In this document: positions 37,499 to 48,490 of the stretch, piece by piece
How the letters are laid out: every line of letters begins with the position of its first letter
How positions within the stretch are numbered: the stretch's first letter is position 1
From: Hansfordia pulvinata
Lineage: Eukaryota > Ascomycota > Sordariomycetes > Xylariales
Assembly (NCBI GenBank): GCA_006538405.1
Contig: BJKQ01000011.1
Coordinates: 266,001 to 330,000, forward strand
Direction: 5' to 3'
DNA length: 64,000 bases
Program-made: the position numbers and the translations under genes
The notes under the pieces: generated by a model
What the model was told of the DNA's origin: nothing
The model's input: only the letters and a program-made list of their open reading frames with translations
Databases searched by the model: none

Positions 37499-38152
37499 GG
37501 TGAGCTTGTTTCTGAAGGGATGAAGTAGCGGGCGGGAGTGAGCCAAAGATCAGCGCTGGATCATGTGGGCTGCAGATGTCTGGGGCCAAGTAAGTGAGAG
37601 AGTGGCAATTGACCGAGTGTGGTGGCGATGGATGTGGTGAGTTGGGTCGTCTGGGGCGCATCTGGAGCAGAAGCAATGGGCCTTCCAAGGAGAGGGCCAG
37701 ACTGTTGACGATGCACTTTAGCTGCCACGGCGGTCCCGCGGGGCAACCAAGGTACCCAAGTACTCTCGGGTGGGCCTTTCCAAAGCACGCCGGTCCCGTC
37801 TCCAGTGGTGCAGATGCTGGCATTGATTTGATGGGGTCACATTGAGCCCCTCTAGATGCATATGTCGTTCGGCGCTGTGCTGCACGGTGCACTGGTCTGC
37901 GATTTCGCGCCCCGGTAGGTAACACGGTTTGCACGCAGACCCATTCTGCCGCAAGCCACCGCCAAAAAGTCGGGATCCCACCGGCCCACCGACATCATAC
38001 CCCCGGAACGGCCAGCCCCGACACTCACTCACACTGCGGCGCCGAGGCTGACGATGGCCCTGGGCCCCGGCTGAACCACACGACTCGCAGGCTTACCCGA
38101 CTATCCTGCGCGCTCCCCGCGCCCATCCGCATGACGGGGCCAGCACAATAAG
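37499..38152. other. Divergent promoter, roadblock and IPI1 genes
   Basis: A 654-bp region between two start codons that must hold both promoters. No TATA box is obvious, which fits two housekeeping genes. Confidence 0.55.
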
Positions 38153-39377
38153 ATGGGTTCCAGCGCCAGAAAGAAGAAGGAGAAGAAGCAGGACTTCCAG
38201 AAACCCAAGCTCAAGGTCGGCAAGGCCAAGGCCAAGGCTTCCAATTTCACGGATACGAGCTTCAAGTCCAAGTGTATGCTGACTCGATGCCTCCTCCTTA
38301 CCCCCCCTCCTCCTCTTGACTGCTTGTTTTGCTGACCTCCCGGCCCCCTTCGCAGCCATCGTCCTCCACCAGCAGCTCCGCGAAGATGCCCCGGACGCTC
38401 GGGAGCGCTTCAAGCACCAGCTGGCGCAGACCAGCTCGCGCACCGACTCGCAGCGCCGCGACGCCCTGTCCTTCCTGACCGGCCAGCTGTCCACCAACCC
38501 GCCCACCAACCCGGTCGGCACCGCGACCCTCCTCCACAAGGTCCTGCCGTGCATGTCCGACTCGTCCGGGCCCGTCCGCGGCCAGCTGCTCAAGCTGCTG
38601 CGCGCCCTGGCCCCGGACCAAGTGCGCCCGCACGTCGAGCGCATCATCCTCTATGTGCGCGGCGCCATGACCAACATCTCGCAGGAGATCAAGGACGACG
38701 GGCTCAACTACATGGAGTGGCTCCTCGACGCCGCCGGCGACAGCGTCGTGGCCACCCCGGGGTGCTGGATCAAGCCCCTCAAGGACTTCATGTCCGTGCT
38801 GGGCTGGGCCTCGACCGCGCCCGCCTCGTCCTTCTCCGCCGGCGGCACGCCAGCCCACACCGGCACCGGCACCGGCACCGGCAGCAGGGCCGGCAGCGGC
38901 AGCAGCGGGTGGACAGTGGCGCCGCGCACGACGTTCGGCGCCAAGAAGCACGGGCAATCGTTCCCGCGGCAGCTGGCGGTGCTGGCGCGCTTCCTCGAGG
39001 CCGGGTTCCGGCCCGAGCCCGAGCTGGCGTGGCGCGCCAGCGACTGGCACGCGCAGTTCGTCTCCGGCCCCCGCGCGGGGCAGCAGCAGCAGCAGGCCGA
39101 CGCGTTCGGGTTCCTGGGCCTGTTCCGCCCGCCGCGCGACGAGGACAGCGAGGTGTACCGCGACCGCGCCGACCGGCAGGCCGTCTTCCACCGGCGGTTC
39201 GGCGCCGCCGTGGCCTTGGGCGTCGACTCGGCCAAGCGCGAGGGCGGCGCCGCGGGCCGCTCCGCCGCCCTGCTCGACAAGGCCCTGCGCGACGGCATGG
39301 GCGACTACGAGGCGCCGCGGCAGCAGCAGCAGCGAGGCGGCGGCGAGGACGCCTTGTGGGAGGGCTTCATCATGTAG
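38153..39377 (+). CDS. IPI1: Pre-rRNA-processing protein Ipi1
   Basis: This is a component of the Rix1 complex (Rix1-Ipi1-Ipi3), needed for ITS2 processing and nucleoplasmic maturation of the pre-60S ribosome. Exon 1 is 38153-38273. The intron (GTATGC donor, CGCAG acceptor) ends at 38355, and exon 2 is 38356-39377. The product is 380 residues and in frame throughout. The N-terminus is the hallmark Lys-rich stretch (GSSARKKKEKKQDFQKPKLK, then ASNFTDTSFKSK), typical of Ipi1/Tex10. It is followed by HEAT-like helices (LLHKVLPCMSDSSGPVRGQL, then LKLLRALAPDQVRPHVERII). A Gly/Ser/Thr linker near residues 225-250 precedes the C-terminal half, and a Gln run lies near residue 310. Confidence 0.92.
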
Positions 39378-39754
39378 TAGGAAGAATAGGCCCATCCATG
39401 ATCATGTCAAAAAAACATCATCTTCACCTGTTGGTACTAAGAATAAGCGACCTCGTAGCGGATTGGGATTGAAGAGAGATCAGCCAGGCTTGCTTGCTTC
39501 GAGCGAAGAGGGTAAATAAGTAGACAAACGAGCAAACAGTAGGCTCGCACGAGAAAGTTCTCATCTCGCCTGTATCGGACAAGGTCCAGGTTGCAGCATA
39601 TCGACAGACCCTACCGAGGAGCTGCAATGCTGTTCCCGCGGGAAGGGGTCACAAAGTCGTGGAGGTAGACGTGAATCCTGGTGTTATAGGTTTGCGTAGT
39701 ACGGCTTTTCCTCATCAAGTTCCCGCACCCAGCGAGTTCTGATTGCGCACCATT
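39378..39754. other. IPI1 3' flank
   Basis: Probable IPI1 3' end and upstream flank of the tRNA gene. It contains an A-run near 39411-39416 and no coding signal. Confidence 0.5.
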
Positions 39755-39848
39755 GCGGAGATAGCTCAGTTGGGAGAGCGCCAGACTGAAGTCAACTTCG
39801 GGCAACATTGCTATCTGGAGGTCGCTGGTTCGATCCCGGCTCGCCGCA
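39755..39848 (+). tRNA. tRNA-Phe(GAA) with 21-nt intron
   Basis: The cloverleaf reads: acceptor GCGGAGA, D-stem GCTC/GAGC, anticodon stem CCAGA/TCTGG, anticodon GAA at 39788-39790, T-arm GCTGG-TTCGATC-CCGGC, then TCGCCGC and discriminator A. A 21-nt intron (39792-39812) lies one base 3' of the anticodon, the standard eukaryotic position. It contains CTTC, which can pair with the GAA anticodon, as in other fungal pre-tRNA-Phe. One acceptor pair is mismatched (position 5 A against position 68 G). A and B boxes are intact. Confidence 0.95.
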
Positions 39849-40472
39849 ATCTTTTGCCTACTGGCCCGATAGGCCAGTCCCTTTTGACGTTCATTCCAAG
39901 TGGGGTTATTGCAACGAAAGGACCATGAAGAAGAATATCGTCGACTGGAATGTGTGTGTTGTGTCTTGCTTATTACACCACGAGACTTTCCTTTTCGTGG
40001 ACGAAAGAAGCATGGCTCACGACGTTCAGGAAGGACTAGTAACCCTTCGGCTGTGCTGGTTTCCCTCTGTCCATGGCACTCCACTCCTCCTTCTCACGAG
40101 TCCAAGAGCGCCATACTGCTGCAGTGATGGCAAAGCCCAATTCTATTGAAAGTGTCCGTCTCATCTAGATGTGAAGTATGAAGAACAGAAGAGGTCAGTC
40201 GCAGAGGGAAGCGGGCAAGATAGAGTGACAAAATGATCGCCGATTTATCAACCCCGCCCGCCGCGCCCCGAGTCGCAAGAGACAAGGAACACAACCGGCA
40301 CGCTCCGGACTGTTGCTACCCCGACGCCTTAAGTCCGACTGGACGGAGAAAAAGTCACGACCGCCTCGTGTCGACAAGCGCTCTCACCCAAGCAATCCCG
40401 CCAGCAGGAAGAAACAAAACGAAGAGGGGTGGCGGGACAGTGAGCTAGCCAACTTAGTTGTCTGTCCCCTTT
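39849..40472. other. Intergenic region after the tRNA
   Basis: tRNA 3' flank and 3' end of the minus-strand M35-like gene. The tRNA is followed by TCTTTTG, a short T run that could serve as a Pol III terminator. No gene is seen. Confidence 0.45.
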
Positions 40473-41520
40473 CTAGTTCCAGACGACGGGGCCCCCCTGG
40501 GCCGCCGCGGGGATAGGGATGGCCCTGCCGCAGACGGCGCTGTACGCGACGCCGACGGCGACGAGGGCCAGCGAGTCGGCGTTGGCGGCGGACGCCTCGG
40601 CGGGGCACGCGCCCTCCTCTCCGTCGGCGGCCGGGCACAGCACGTCGGCCGGGTCGGCGTAGGGCGCGGACGAGCGGTCAAAGTCGCCCCGCGCCAGGGC
40701 CTGGCTCGCCGCGCTGCCCAGGGCGTAGTCCTTTGCGCTGCGTTTCGGTGGTTTGTCGTGTCAGCCTCAGTCAAGTCAAGTCAAGCTCATTCCCTGGGAT
40801 AACTTGATGGAAAGAAAATGAGAAGGAGAAGAAAAAGAAAAAAAAAGACTCTCTCACCTCCCACCAGCCGTCTTGGCAATGGAGCGCAGGATGACGGCGG
40901 ACCGGGAGCGCGCGGCGGCCGCGACGTCGAGCGACGCGCAGGCGTCCTCGGTGTCCTCGGTCGAGACGATGACGCTGCCGCTGCTGCCGCTGTCGAAGTA
41001 GCGCTCGCAGAAGTTGAGGCCGCGGCTCGTCACCTCGACGTAGGCGCCGGCCTGGCAGCCGGCCGAGGCCGCATCGCACGTCGCCTCCCACACGACCGAC
41101 TCGTCGTCGCTGTCGAGCACGGCCGCCAGGCGCGCGTACTCGGAGACGACATCAGCAGCAGCAGCGGGGGACGAGGAGGAGGAGGAGGCGATGTAGGCCT
41201 TGTAGTAGGCGGTGCCGGCCAGGGTGCCGGCGGCGCCGTCGGACGAGGCCTTCTGCGCCAGCTTGCGAGCCGCCTTGATCTCGGCCGTCAGCTTCACCTT
41301 GTCGCTGCGCCCGCAGGTGTCGTCGGGGAAGGTCGAGTCGCGGGTGATCAGGGGACCGGCGCTATTGTAGGGTCAGCCAAGTGTCTCTCTCCCTCCCTCT
41401 GTGTGTGTGTGTGTGTGTGTGGGAATCAAGGATAGGCGCGAATAGGTAAGCAAGCCTTGCTCACCTGGCAAGCCCGACAAGGCCAGCAAGGCCGGCTGTG
41501 AAGATCATCGAGGAGCGCAT
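40473..41520 (-). CDS. Secreted M35-fold protein lacking the zinc motif (putative pseudo-protease)
   Basis: Exons are 41520-41465, 41361-40858 and 40737-40473, each junction with GTGAG donors and YAG acceptors. Together they give 274 residues in frame. The N-terminus MRSSMIFTAGLAGLVGLAS is a signal peptide. The body resembles deuterolysin/lysine-specific metallo-endopeptidases (M35 clan): paired Cys around CDAASAGCQAGAYVEV, the strand GLNFCERYFD, and near the end Y-A-L-G...A-S-Q-A-L-A, then NADSLALVAVG with a closing Cys, which in active enzymes appears as a NADSYALFA-like helix. Between these, where active members carry HExxH, this protein reads VILRSIAK (about residues 175-182). There is no HExxH anywhere, so catalysis by the usual mechanism is unlikely. 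The family call is from motif order, not a search; it could be a diverged fold-mate. A TATA box lies 150 bp upstream. Confidence 0.68.
41400..41420 (+). repeat. (TG)10 run in intron 1 of the M35-like gene
   Basis: A dinucleotide run in the first intron. On the coding strand it reads (CA)n. Confidence 0.92.
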
Positions 41521-41668
41521 CTTGTCGGTGTTTCGGTGTTTGGCTAGATGAATCCTATAGAGATGGATATGTCGTTGAATGGCTGTTCCTTGGATTGTCG
41601 TCGTTGTCGGCGATGGTGTGATCGGTGATGGCTATCGTGGTCGCCTTTTGGAAACGATGCCTTGTCTC

Positions 41669-41674
41669 TTTATA
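41669..41674 (-). promoter_or_regulatory. TATA box of the M35-like gene
   Basis: TATAAA (minus strand) in the context AGTATAAAGAG, about 150 bp upstream of the ATG at 41520. Confidence 0.5.
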
Positions 41675-41776
41675 CTCTTGCCTGCGCCGTGATGTAGAAT
41701 CCAGCAGTCCTGGCGACTCCATGTCTATTCTCCGTGCCTAGTAAGCAAGACGCGGTTCGGTTGAGATTTCTGTCGT

Positions 41777-41799
41777 CGCCGCCGCCGCCGCCGCCGCCG
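41777..41799 (+). repeat. (CCG)n run
   Basis: Seven CCG/GCC triplets in the upstream region of the M35-like gene; non-coding. Confidence 0.88.
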
Positions 41800-44199
41800 G
41801 TTCCACGAATCTATTGTTGTTGAGGTCTGAGTTTACGTGGACGTGGGCCGCCTCAGTCAGCCCGGGCTTGTGTGCCATGACGCGGCTCGGAGTTGTGAGC
41901 CTCAGCCGGCGTTCTGGAGGACTACTTGGCTCCAGCTACTCGGCTCGACAACGAGACTGCCCAGCCTTGTGCCGGTTGAAAGAGACCTCTGTAATCCCGG
42001 TGGTGTCTCCTCAGGCAGGTTACCGAGGCTGGGGGCTGGCTGGCTGGCTGGGCGCGCAAGGATTGCGGGACGGCGAGTCCGGGGATTGGGGGAATGATGA
42101 GGGCCCCCAGATCAGATACCACTCCGGACATGTCGCTCGCATAGCCCGACACGACGCAGGAACAGATAAACCCCGTTGACCTGTCGTCATGCGGCTCGAT
42201 GATCTGCTTCGGCGGTCTCTTTGGGCAGTCCGTGGCTGCCGTGCGTACGTTACGCAGGAGAGTGCATTCTCGAATCATAGTCGGTGATGCGGCCCGGACT
42301 CCAACTCTACACACAGCCCCCGTTACCCGGATGAGATGCAGATTCCGTCGTTCCGCCCCCGTGTAATCCGCAGAATGTGACCGAGTCGCTCACCAAATTT
42401 CGCCAATACAGTAAGCCAGCCTATCGCCTGGCCGGTCGGACCAGGCTTGTCGCGCAGTGTCTGTACCAGCTCCATTGCAAACCCCTGAGCTGAGCTGATT
42501 GATGAACTACTTGAATAATACGTTAGGTCGGGCAGGCTGAGGTCGCTGTTGATCGTTCCTCGCCCAAGTGGAAATCCTGGTACGAGTACACTCGCGAGTG
42601 GCTTATGTAGGGAACATGGGTGTGGGGATCATCCGGTTGCTTGCTTGCGAGCCAAGATCCGATCAGATGGCATACTCGCACGAGTATAGATTAGCACGGT
42701 TAGGTCGGTGTCCATGCACCCCTGCCAAGTTATTAGTATTCGTTCGTACGAGTATTCGTAGAGTATCACGCATGTGAGTATGCCCTTGTAGGGTTCGGCA
42801 CGCTAGCACCGAGGTCTCATCAAGGGGCGTAGTGGCCAAGGCCAACGCGCACGCACTATCGACAGGCGGCTACGAAGACTTCCCCTGAGAGAGACGATTC
42901 TACGAGTACGGCCTGTGCCCGTGCGCGCGGGAGAACTACTGCACACTACCAGTGACTACTCGTACGGACGGATCTTGGGCCTTGGCGGGTCCATCAGCCT
43001 GGCAAGCGGAACAACAGGAACCATCAGTACTCGCACCTATGTACGTACGTACGGCACGAACAAGTCAAGTCGGTAACAAGCTTGAAGTTGGTTCTTTCCT
43101 CATTGACAAGCCAGCAGAGTTGGTCCAAGTTGACGTGGTGGGCAAGCCTCTTCCGGCCTTCTACTCGTACCTGGCCTTGTTTCTGTTCTTCTCTTTCCTC
43201 GATGCGTCTTCATCTCCGCTGACATTCGCAGTGCAGTTTCTTTGTGTCATGATATCGTAAATATCAATCTGTAGTCCACCTCACCCGACACTCCCATACA
43301 CACACACACACGCACACATTCATATTTGGGCTCGGCAGTCGGCTTCTCCTCAAAGAAAGGCAACGAGACACGCACATGCCTGGTGCTAAGAGCCGCACAC
43401 ACCCACATCTCGTCGCCTGTGAATCTCGAGATCAGCGCTCTTGCAAAGTCGCACGGCGAGTGTGTGTGCATGCATCCGCGAGTGTCCGTGCTGATGGCGC
43501 CGCCGCTTTCGTCCGTAACGGAAGAAGAAAGCAGGGACACCTTCACACGCATACTCGTAAGGTGACGCTTGCACCCGCCCGCGGGGCCGACGAGCGAGAT
43601 GCCACTTTATTAATTTGGTTGGCGTCAAGACGGTATCTGTCAAATAGAACTACGAGTAGGCCGGTCTGCGTGTGTCCACCTGACAGGCGTGCCGCTTCTT
43701 CCGATGCCCACACCCCATCTGAGCATTGAATACGAGTACCTCTTCTGCTCGCTGGCTGGCACTTATTAGTGACTCGTAAGCAGGCACGCAGGCAGGGTCT
43801 CTCTCCACCTCAACTCAACTCAACCACGATACTCGTCCGTTACCCCGTGTTTACCTCCCTGCGAGACCCTACTTAGTGCCAGTGCTAACCTCTGTTGTTG
43901 TTTAGCCTTGCAGGGTTCTGGCAGGTCCAGCAAGCAGAGGCGAAGAAAGATCGCCGCGGGGGTTGGCTGCTGACAGACACCTTGGCACGTCCGCACTCAA
44001 GCCCATATCCATCTATTCCGCAGCAGCGGCAGCACTTCCTTCGTCACAGCATCTTGATCATTTAGCCCCTTGCGGATAGTCAGTTCTCCCGAGAGCTTGG
44101 GACACTCCTCTGGCTATCTCTGCCGTGTTAAAACTCGGACACCATCATGTCGTCGTCGCTACGAGTGAAAAAGAAGGGCATCCCCTCTTACCTTCCCTT

Positions 44200-44220
44200 C
44201 CCCCCCCCCCCCCCCCCCCC
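44200..44220 (+). repeat. 21-base poly(C) run
   Basis: An uninterrupted C tract ending 138 bp upstream of the rhodopsin-like gene start, preceded by CCTTCCCTT. Its true length is uncertain, given the homopolymer problems elsewhere in this sequence. Confidence 0.85.
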
Positions 44221-44357
44221 GAGCCCTCTATAGGCATGGGAAGGGAGGAAGCAGGTCTTGCCCACCACCGTCAAGCCAAGTGTTTTCTTTGACGCTTCGC
44301 TCCTAGACGATTTGACGGCATCGCCGCAGAATCGAATACCGCCCCCTTTGCTTGGCC

Positions 44358-46290
44358 ATGGCTCCCACGCGCCAGCCGGCCCTGTGGGCCACCGGCATCA
44401 TCTTCACCATCCTCTCGACCACCGCCCTCGTCCTCCGTGTCTACGCGCGGCACATTACCAGCCAGGGCCTGGGCAAGGATGACTACCTGATCATCCTGTC
44501 CTACGTAAGCCCACCACCCACCCGACAGTCGAATTCCAGAGAAGAACTACTTGGAAAAGACACACACACACCCACGGCTGACTGACTGACTGACTGGCCT
44601 GAACCCCTGAGCAGCTGTTCGGCATGGCGTATCAAGTCTGCATATTTCTTTGTAAGGCCAACCTGCTCATGCGATGCGGACCACTCATAGCTAGCTGCCA
44701 GTTCCCAAGACGAGCACAGTTGCTGACTTCCGCCCCGCCCCCCTCCTCTTTTTACAAAACAAAAGGGACCGCCCACGGCCTGGGCCTCTTCCTGGAGGAC
44801 ATCACCTGGTATACTCCGGAGCAGGCCCTCCAAGTTACGGCCACCTACCTCTACCCAGTCGAGCTGGTCTACGCGGCGTCTCTGGCCTTTTCGCAGCTGG
44901 CTCTGCTCTCCTTCCTCTGGCGAGTCTTTGGCTCCTCCAAGATCCGAGTGCCCGTGCTCATTCTGGTGGCACTGGTGATACTGTGGCTGATGGCGCGGGT
45001 GAGTCATTTCTCTCTCTCGTCTCTTCATGTCTTCACATCTCTTGGCTGACTCGACCACTCATGACTTTTGGGGGGGGGGAACAAAAACAGACTCTCGTCG
45101 CCATCTTCCACTGCTGGCCGATCCACGCCTACTGGGACAAGAGCGTCGAGGCGGCGTACTGCATCAACGACTCGACCTTCATCTTCGCGACGGTGCTGAT
45201 CCACGTCGTCCTCGACCTGTGCATCCTGGCCGTGCCCCTCTTCCAGATCCACCAGCTGCAGCTGCGCCGCGCCCAGCGCGCCGCCCTCATGATCCTCTTC
45301 GGCTTCGGCTTCGTCGTCTGCGTCTCCTCCATCCTCACCGCCACCTTTGCCAAGCTCTTCGACCCCTACTCCCCCGAGGTCAACTGGGGCTCCGCCGGCA
45401 TCATGATCTGGGGCAACGTCGAGGTCAACCTGGGCATTCTCAGTGGTGAGTTTTTTTTTCTTCTTTTTTTCTTTTTTTTCTTTTTTTCTAATGTTTCCAT
45501 CATCTCTTTCTCTCCTCCTTTCAACAATAAGGTGGATCTCTCAAGAGGAAAAGCCAGTGAGAAGAAAAAGACAAAAGCGAGAGAAAACAGGAGAAAAAAA
45601 CAAACACAACTCCACCAAAGAACATGCTGACCACCGAGAGACAAAGCCTGCCTCCCCCTCCTTCGGCCCGTGTACTCTAAGATCCTCCAGATCTGCGGCG
45701 TCCGCAGCAGCCACGACGGCTCCGGTGGCGGCGGCGGAGGCGGCGCTGGCACCGGCGGCGGCGGCGCCTCCCACTCGCGCGGCACGCGGACGACAAAGTC
45801 GTCCTTCATCCGGCTCAAGAGCCTCCACAACAACGACAAGAACAAGACCGCCGCGTCAACGATGGGGACCAGCAGGGACGAGAAGTCGTCGTCATCGGCG
45901 GCGGCGGTAGCTGCGGTGTCGGCGGCAGACGAGTCCGACTCGGTCCGCAAGCTGGCGGCTCCCGGCCACAGAAACACCCGCGGCTGCGGCTACGGCTACG
46001 GCTTCCAGACGTCCCGCTACCGCGCCGGCTCCGACGGCTCGTCCTCCGGCGACGACGACAATCTCGACCTGGAGCGCGGCGGCCGCGGCGGCGGCGGGCT
46101 CGAGGTCCGGGTCACCGCGGGCCACCACCACGACGCGGGCAGCGAGGCGGACCTTGAGGAGGCGGCCGGCTTCTCGTCGCCGGTGGACAGGCCTGGCGGC
46201 GGCAGGGGCGGCGGCAGGGGCGGCGGCGGCGGAGGGATCATGGTGACGAGCAAGACCAGCGTCGTCGTCAGCAGCGGCGGCAAAACGTGA
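44358..46290 (+). CDS. Seven-TM rhodopsin-domain (PTH11/SAT4-like) membrane protein
   Basis: Exons are 44358-44504, 44615-44651, 44766-44998, 45091-45445 and 45647-46290, giving 471 residues. Residues 1-275 form seven hydrophobic segments of the fungal rhodopsin-domain family. Family landmarks include LVLRVYARHI after TM1, the loop THAHGLG-type start (here TAHGLGLFLEDITWYTPEQ), FHCWPIHAYWDKS, and a final CLPLLRPVYSKIL box. There is no N-terminal CFEM domain, so it is not a full PTH11 receptor. Residues 275-471 are a cytoplasmic, low-complexity tail: Gly runs, Ser/Asp-rich patches and a Gly/Arg segment. Intron 1 holds a CTGA tandem run, intron 3 a G10 run and intron 4 long T tracts. Members are thought to act as G-protein-coupled or membrane sensors; the ligand is unknown. 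It is convergent with the next gene. Confidence 0.87.
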
Positions 46291-46798
46291 AGCCCGGTGA
46301 TTCTCGAGGGTTCAAACTCCCGTCCACTACTGCAACTACCGGTTGCACAAATCGTCAACCACTCTAGGTAATTTAGGGACCAGGGACGTGATACACGTGT
46401 TAGAGGAACGAATGAATGAATACCAAACGATTGAAGAAAAAGGCAAAAAATAAAACAATGCTGGACGCACGCAACAGTCCGCACCGCCCAGCTGACTCGA
46501 AAGCGAGACGGGATAGTGATGGTTCGCGTAATAAACCTCGGAAAGACTGGACGGAGAAACTCCCCTGTGAGGGCCGCCTCCATGAACCCGCGCTCTCACT
46601 CTCTATAAAAGAAAAAGAAAAGAGCCACCTCGCTGGCCACGGGCGTATCATCGATGTGACAAGGTAGGCGTTGGGAGAAGAAATATCTCCACCCCCCTCT
46701 CCTCCTCCCCCATACAGCGAGATTCCACTCAGGAAACACCCCCCTTTTTCTCTCTCTCACACCCACTCACTCACTCGCACACACACTTGTCCCCCGGG
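46291..46798. other. Convergent 3' intergenic region
   Basis: This lies between the stops of the rhodopsin-like gene and the secreted unknown. A GGTTCAAACTCCC word near 46306 resembles a tRNA B box but has no cloverleaf. C/T-rich and CA-rich runs occur near 46690-46790. Confidence 0.55.
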
Positions 46799-47446
46799 CT
46801 AATACAAAGGCGGAGCAGGATTTGAAAACAGCCAATCACTCTTCCTCTTGTTCGCCTCGGCCTGCCTCTCCTCCCTCGCGGTGTAGTACCCCAGCTCCAG
46901 CAGCGTCCGCCCTCCGTCGCGCGGCGGCAGCCCGATCCGCTCGAACTCGGCGAGCACCTCCTCCCGCCCGACCACCACGTCCCCCCCCGCTCCCGCAGCC
47001 CCGGCGGGCGCCGGAGCGAACCGGTGCGCCCCGTCCGCCGTGTACCCCGGGTCGTCCGCCCGCAGCCAATCCCGCCGCAGGCCGCGCTCGTACATGCGCG
47101 CCCAGATCTCCTGCCCCTCCGCGCTCCACTCGCTGCTGGGCCGCCCCAGGAACCAGTTCGCCGCCATCCGCTCCGGCACGTCGCCGTCCGAGTACGCCGC
47201 CAGCGCCATCGACACCGTGCTGAGCACCCGCCGGTAGATCAGGATCATCTTCCACACGTCATCGTCGTCCCTCAGCCCGGCCGCCGCGCGCCGCTCCACG
47301 TGCGCGTCATCGACAGGGCCGCCGCGGGCCCAGGGGCCTGGATGGTGGCGGTGGTCGTCGTCGTGCCCCAGGGGTTGCGCAATGGCGCTCGACAGTAGGA
47401 TGATGAGCGGGAGCAGAAGAAGGTGAGGGCTGGGTGGCAACCGCAT
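46799..47446 (-). CDS. Secreted protein of unknown function (215 residues)
   Basis: I do not recognise the family. The single exon starts at the ATG of MRLPPSPHLLLLPLIILLSS, which together with AIAQ forms a clear signal peptide. A TTG three codons upstream is not a credible start. A His/Asp-rich segment (GHDDDHRHHPGP, residues about 28-40) follows, then a helical region (VWKMILIYRRVLSTVSMALA), a Trp-containing block (NWFLGRPSSEWSAEGQEIW), an Ala/Gly-rich linker and a charged helix near the end (YYTAREERQAEANKRKSDWL). There is no Cys after the signal peptide, which is unusual for an effector-like secreted protein. The frame is unbroken and a TATA-like sequence lies about 200 bp upstream. Confidence 0.72.
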   Translation of the reverse strand: MRLPPSPHLLLLPLIILLSSAIAQPLGHDDDHRHHPGPWARGGPVDDAHVERRAAAGLRDDDDVWKMILIYRRVLSTVSMALAAYSDGDVPERMAANWFLGRPSSEWSAEGQEIWARMYERGLRRDWLRADDPGYTADGAHRFAPAPAGAAGAGGDVVVGREEVLAEFERIGLPPRDGGRTLLELGYYTAREERQAEANKRKSDWLFSNPAPPLY

Positions 47447-48490
47447 CTTGATCAAAGGGATGCACGTGGGGTGGTGCTGCTCGAGTAATTGGCAGAGAAT
47501 AATGACAACAACAACCCACCAGAGATTCGCTGTGGGGAGACGAAGAGGCCGTCCGGGCTTTGGTCGTCCAGATTGTTGACTACCTCAGCATTCTCGCTCC
47601 GGGACCACCAGATTCATGGAGTGCGCTGGAGTGCCCGCATTATATTATATCCTGCCTCCATACCCTCCATGTCTCTCTCGCGCCGGGTGCGCCTTTTCTT
47701 TACGTCAGCCGTTGCCTGTCATGCTGACTGCGTTGCGCCCGCCTCTTGATGTGGACCATCTCACACTCACTCCTTTTATGCTGACTACCCGACGAGCAGA
47801 AGTTGCTCTCAGCATCGCCACGCATTGGAGACATGGTCGCCACGGCTATGGCAGCCCTCGCCACGTATTATTCCCTGGACCTGGCGCACCGTCCAGCCAG
47901 GCGACAAGAGCCATTCGCGGCCGCCCACCCTCCCATCGCTTCATGCAAAGCTGTCATACCTGCCTTCATCCACCGAGCCGCCCTGTCTCGGGGGGCCATG
48001 GATCCAGTTATACGAGAGCTGGACCTGTGTCGGACTTTGACAGCCAAGTCTAACGCCCAACCGAGTCCGCGGCGCAGTGTACCAACAGGTTCAAACGCGG
48101 GCGTGTTTGGATCTCACAACAGAGCAATGCGAGAGCCAGATTGGAAGCTGGATCGAAGATGAGCAGCGCCCCTCAGTATCGCACATTTAATCGTAGGGTC
48201 TCGTACGTCTCCAAGTCTCTGCTTTGCATCCGTCACTTGATTCCATGAACATGTAATAATAGCTGAAAAAATCTGCGTCGTTGACTATCTGAGTGATCTT
48301 CGTCACATCGGCCTCCCTGAGAGTCCTCGTCGCGAGCCCATTCATTCAATCTTCTATAATCAACGACTCGCAAAGCACATGTTCGATCTTTTCCGCCAGT
48401 TTTTCGGCCTGAGAGATTCCCCCAAATACCATGAGAAATTCAGATGCCAATGCCCAGGTGTTCCGGGGTTCCGCTGCTTTGTCCAGGGAC
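47447..48490. other. Intergenic region, secreted unknown to helicase
   Basis: Promoter of the secreted-protein gene and 3' flank of the DEAD-box gene, both on the minus strand. No other gene is supported. Confidence 0.5.
47641..47649 (-). promoter_or_regulatory. TATA-like element of the secreted unknown gene
   Basis: TATAATATA on the minus strand, about 195 bp upstream of the ATG at 47446, in otherwise GC-balanced sequence. Confidence 0.4.

Larger units (their letters stand above)
41521..44357. other. Gene-free, motif-rich intergenic region
   Basis: There are no supported genes in 2.8 kb. A CCG run lies at 41777-41799. Eight copies of the octamer TACGAGTA/TACTCGTA lie between 42581 and 43738. 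CGTA-rich words (GTACGTACGTACGG near 43042) and a 21-base C run at 44200-44220 follow. It serves as the upstream region of both the M35-like gene (-) and the rhodopsin-like gene (+). Confidence 0.6.

Noticed and set aside
38298..39395. Minus-strand 365-codon open frame opposite IPI1
   Set aside because: Antisense shadow of a GC-rich coding exon; Ala/Gly/Arg/Val-rich with no domain.
46301..46330. Possible tRNA B box (GGTTCAAACTCCC)
   Set aside because: The flanking bases do not pair as a T-stem and no D-arm, anticodon stem or acceptor stem can be drawn.
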